A program made the translations under genes and the position numbers. The notes under the pieces were generated by a model. It was not told the DNA's origin and made no database searches. It saw nothing but the letters and a program-made list of their open reading frames with translations. This document shows, one piece after another, positions 61,728-64,000 of a stretch of 64,000 nucleotides of DNA. Each line of letters starts with the position of its first letter. Position 1 is the stretch's first letter. This stretch comes from Sulfolobus tengchongensis. Lineage in GTDB: Archaea; Thermoproteota; Thermoprotei_A; Sulfolobales; Sulfolobaceae. The stretch lies in NCBI RefSeq assembly GCF_036967215.1, contig NZ_CP146016.1:1-64000 (forward strand). Direction: 5' to 3'.

Positions 61728-63758
61728 ATGAATTTATGTAATATAAACAATTTTTACCTCATTATAGCTGAAAAGTCAAAAGCCGCCAAAAAAATTGCAG
61801 AAGCACTTTCTGATAAGCCTGTGTTGTGTAGAAAGTATGGTGTTAATTATTGGGTGGTGACCTACTATGATAATAGCAAATATGTAATAGCTCCTGCAGC
61901 AGGGCATCTATTTGGATTGCAAGGTAAAAGTGGATTCCCTGTATATGATGCTGATTGGAAACCTTTATGGGAAATAGATAAAAATGCATATTATACTAAG
62001 AAATATTACCGATTGATCTCAACCCTTAGTAAGTACGCTACAGGTTTCGTTAATGCGTGTGATTATGATATAGAGGGGTCAGTTATAGGCTATTTGATAA
62101 TTAAATACCTTGGTGATATCAAGAGAGCAAAACGAATGAAATTTTCTGCATTAACTAAAAACGATATACTATACGCGTTCAAAAATATGTCATCATTAGA
62201 TTATAACATGATAAATGCGGGAGTGACCAGACATAAAATTGATTGGTTATGGGGAATTAACATCAGCAGGGCTCTAATGCTTTCTTTACAAGATTTTGCA
62301 AAAAAGAGGGTGATACTGAGTGCAGGTAGAGTTCAGAGCCCAACACTTGTTCAAGTTGTTAATTCAGAAATTGAGAGGAATTTGTTTATTCCGCTACCAA
62401 AATTCACTGTTTCAATTAATGTTAAAATTAGAGATTATACATTGAAAATTAAATTAGATAAGGAGTTCGATAGGATATCTGAGGCAAAGGATTTTTTAAA
62501 TAAATTAGTTAACAAAAAAGTAAGAATAATTAAAATTGAAAATAAAATAAAAATCTTGGAGAGACCCTCCCCATTCAATCTTACTGATCTTCAAGTTGAA
62601 GCAGGAAGAATATATGGAATCTCTCCATATAATGTAGAACGTATAGCAGAAGATCTATATCTGGATGGACTTATAAGTTATCCGAGGACAAATAGTCAAA
62701 AAATTCCACCAACTATAAGTGTATATAATATAGTTAAGGGTCTTGAGAACAGCTCGTATAAAGAATTAATTAGTTTAGTTAAAAAAATTAGTGGGGGTAA
62801 TTACATCGTTAAACAAGGTTCAAAAGACGATCCTGCACATCCAGCTATACACCCAACTGGCGAGCCACCCAAAAAATTACCTGTAAATAAATTTAAACTA
62901 TATGATTTAATAGTAAGAAGATTCTTGGCATCAATATCAGCTGACGCCAAGATCGCTACCACCTACTATACCGCTAGAGTGCTAGATTTTCCGTTAGAAT
63001 TCACAATTTCATATACAAAAATACTGGAAAAAAACTGGTTGGAAATATATCATTTTCACAATATAAATGAAGATAAACCAATAATTCTTTCTAAAGAAGA
63101 TGAAGGTTTAATTCAAGGAGGGAAAATAGATATTAGCTTAAGTAGATCTATACCACGATATACGAAAGTTTCTTTGCTCAAGTGGATGGAATACTCTAAC
63201 CTAGGCACGGAAGCTACCAGAGGGAGAATAATTGAAATTTTAGTAAAAAGAAGATATCTAACTAGTAGTGGGAAATATTTAATTCCTACGAAATTAGGAT
63301 TTTATGTTGCTGAAGTATTAAATAAATTTTTCCCTGATATAGCCGATGTTAAGATGACAGCAGATATGGAGAATAAACTAGAATTAATAAAAACTGGCAA
63401 TATTTCGGAAAACTACGTAATTAAAGAAAACATAGAGAGATTAAATAAATTTATAGAGGAATACAAGGTAAATAAGGATAAGGTAGGCGAGTCGTTGGCT
63501 AAGGGCTTAGGTCTTGTAAAAGTTGCAAGATGTAAATTATGTGATCTTGAGCAGTATAAAGACGAGTTGTGTAAGTACCATTATGAAGCCAAATTAAAAC
63601 TTCTAGATACCGTGAAAATATGGGAGGAGAGAACAGGTTACGATTATAAAAAGATTTTAAAGAGGATTGGTAATAGTAGATCTACTGGTAAGTATGTAAA
63701 AGACGTAGTAGCATACTTATTAAACGGTGATGAGAGTCATGCCAAACTGAAAAGATGA
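61728..63758 (+). CDS. topA: DNA topoisomerase IA (TopA, topoisomerase III type)
   Basis: 676 residues. The Toprim domain has [13 protein letters not shown] (12-24) with the acidic triad in CDYDIEG (D112, D114, E116). The catalytic tyrosine is Y318 in [10 protein letters not shown], and [12 protein letters not shown] follows near 492. The C-terminal zinc-binding [17 protein letters not shown] stands at about 602-618. It relaxes or decatenates negatively supercoiled DNA and is distinct from reverse gyrase. The sequence matches S. solfataricus TopA closely from memory. Confidence 0.96.
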   Translation: MNLCNINNFYLIIAEKSKAAKKIAEALSDKPVLCRKYGVNYWVVTYYDNSKYVIAPAAGHLFGLQGKSGFPVYDADWKPLWEIDKNAYYTKKYYRLISTLSKYATGFVNACDYDIEGSVIGYLIIKYLGDIKRAKRMKFSALTKNDILYAFKNMSSLDYNMINAGVTRHKIDWLWGINISRALMLSLQDFAKKRVILSAGRVQSPTLVQVVNSEIERNLFIPLPKFTVSINVKIRDYTLKIKLDKEFDRISEAKDFLNKLVNKKVRIIKIENKIKILERPSPFNLTDLQVEAGRIYGISPYNVERIAEDLYLDGLISYPRTNSQKIPPTISVYNIVKGLENSSYKELISLVKKISGGNYIVKQGSKDDPAHPAIHPTGEPPKKLPVNKFKLYDLIVRRFLASISADAKIATTYYTARVLDFPLEFTISYTKILEKNWLEIYHFHNINEDKPIILSKEDEGLIQGGKIDISLSRSIPRYTKVSLLKWMEYSNLGTEATRGRIIEILVKRRYLTSSGKYLIPTKLGFYVAEVLNKFFPDIADVKMTADMENKLELIKTGNISENYVIKENIERLNKFIEEYKVNKDKVGESLAKGLGLVKVARCKLCDLEQYKDELCKYHYEAKLKLLDTVKIWEERTGYDYKKILKRIGNSRSTGKYVKDVVAYLLNGDESHAKLKR

Positions 63759-63783
63759 GGTAAGCTCTGGGGTATCTGACTTT

Positions 63784-64000
63784 TTATAAGGCCTTAAACT
63801 TCTCAGTCCAAGCTTCATACGCTTTTATGAGTTCTGGATTAACGCTAGGCATTCTGACCTTTAGTATTTCCTTAAAGTCCTGCATCGTAATTTCTCTTGG
63901 TTCATTCAAATTATTCTTAAACATTTCCTTGACTACCTTTATATGAGCAGCCTGTACTATGTCTCTAATATCACTTGCAGTATATCCTTCAGTTAATTTA
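63784..64000 (-). CDS. cdvC: CdvC (Vps4-like AAA ATPase), C-terminal end
   Basis: The last 71 codons of a gene entering from the right edge. [22 protein letters not shown] is the AAA small-domain helix following the arginine-finger region; [29 protein letters not shown] is the C-terminal helix typical of Vps4. The position next to topA fits the S. solfataricus cdvC-cdvB-cdvA operon. CdvC disassembles ESCRT-III (CdvB) polymers in cell division. TAA at 63784-63786; convergent with topA. Confidence 0.85.
   Translation of the reverse strand, partial: KLTEGYTASDIRDIVQAAHIKVVKEMFKNNLNEPREITMQDFKEILKVRMPSVNPELIKAYEAWTEKFKAL

Overview
This window is chromosomal DNA of a hyperthermophilic crenarchaeon of the Sulfolobaceae, close to Saccharolobus (Sulfolobus) solfataricus/islandicus but not identical to either. 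The call rests on near full-length similarity, recalled from memory and not searched, of MCM (686 aa), acylphosphatase (101 aa with its N-terminal tail), thermosome alpha, Ogg2 and TopA to the S. solfataricus proteins. The A+T-rich composition, tRNA introns, leaderless promoters, Cdv division genes, WhiP and Sulfolobus-type integrases agree with it.

Layout. (1) 1-3646: the right end of an integrated pNOB8-type plasmid: tightly packed small genes, an intact tyrosine integrase and the target tRNA-Glu gene, which carries an unusual D-arm intron. (2) 3.7-7.3 kb: hypothetical genes, acryloyl-CoA reductase and an amidase. (3) 7.5-20.4 kb: an information-processing block with proteasome beta, RfcS/RfcL, MoaC, Orc1-2, a THUMP protein, Gins23/MCM, CarS, a RadA paralog, a predicted RuvC/YqgF-like RNase H-fold protein, a Clp1-like polynucleotide kinase and dTMP kinase, ending in tRNA-Leu. 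(4) 20.6-22.9 kb: a decayed SSV-type provirus remnant whose split integrase halves bracket about 1.1 kb of eroded cargo. It sits in a tRNA-Arg(UCG) gene that directly abuts argS. (5) 22.9-32.7 kb: argS, small Cys-rich and winged-helix genes, thermosome alpha, a TtuA-like protein without a PP-loop, and whiP with the probable third replication origin (oriC3) beside it. (6) 32.7-44 kb: argF, a thrC-lysC-asd-PHP-nreA operon, ubiD, CdvB2 and PEP synthase. (7) 44-53 kb: inositol-phosphate synthase, acylphosphatase and the complete trpB2-A-D-F-E-G-C operon plus an aminotransferase. (8) 53-64 kb: valS, a flavoprotein, several unknown small genes, ogg2, a serA-aminotransferase-rpoK-topA operon and the 3' end of cdvC.

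The DNA replication, repair and division genes stand out: clamp loader, Orc1-2, GINS, MCM, a RadA paralog, WhiP, NreA with a PCNA-binding tail, Ogg2, TopA, CdvB2 and CdvC. The most interesting items are the mismatched att halves and the 33-bp palindromic insertion of the SSV remnant, the argS/tRNA-Arg junction, the unrecognised RNase H-fold protein encoded between recombination and nucleic-acid-kinase genes, the TtuA-like protein without its catalytic loop, and operator-like repeats overlapping several core promoters. Family assignments come from reading motifs; no database search was possible.
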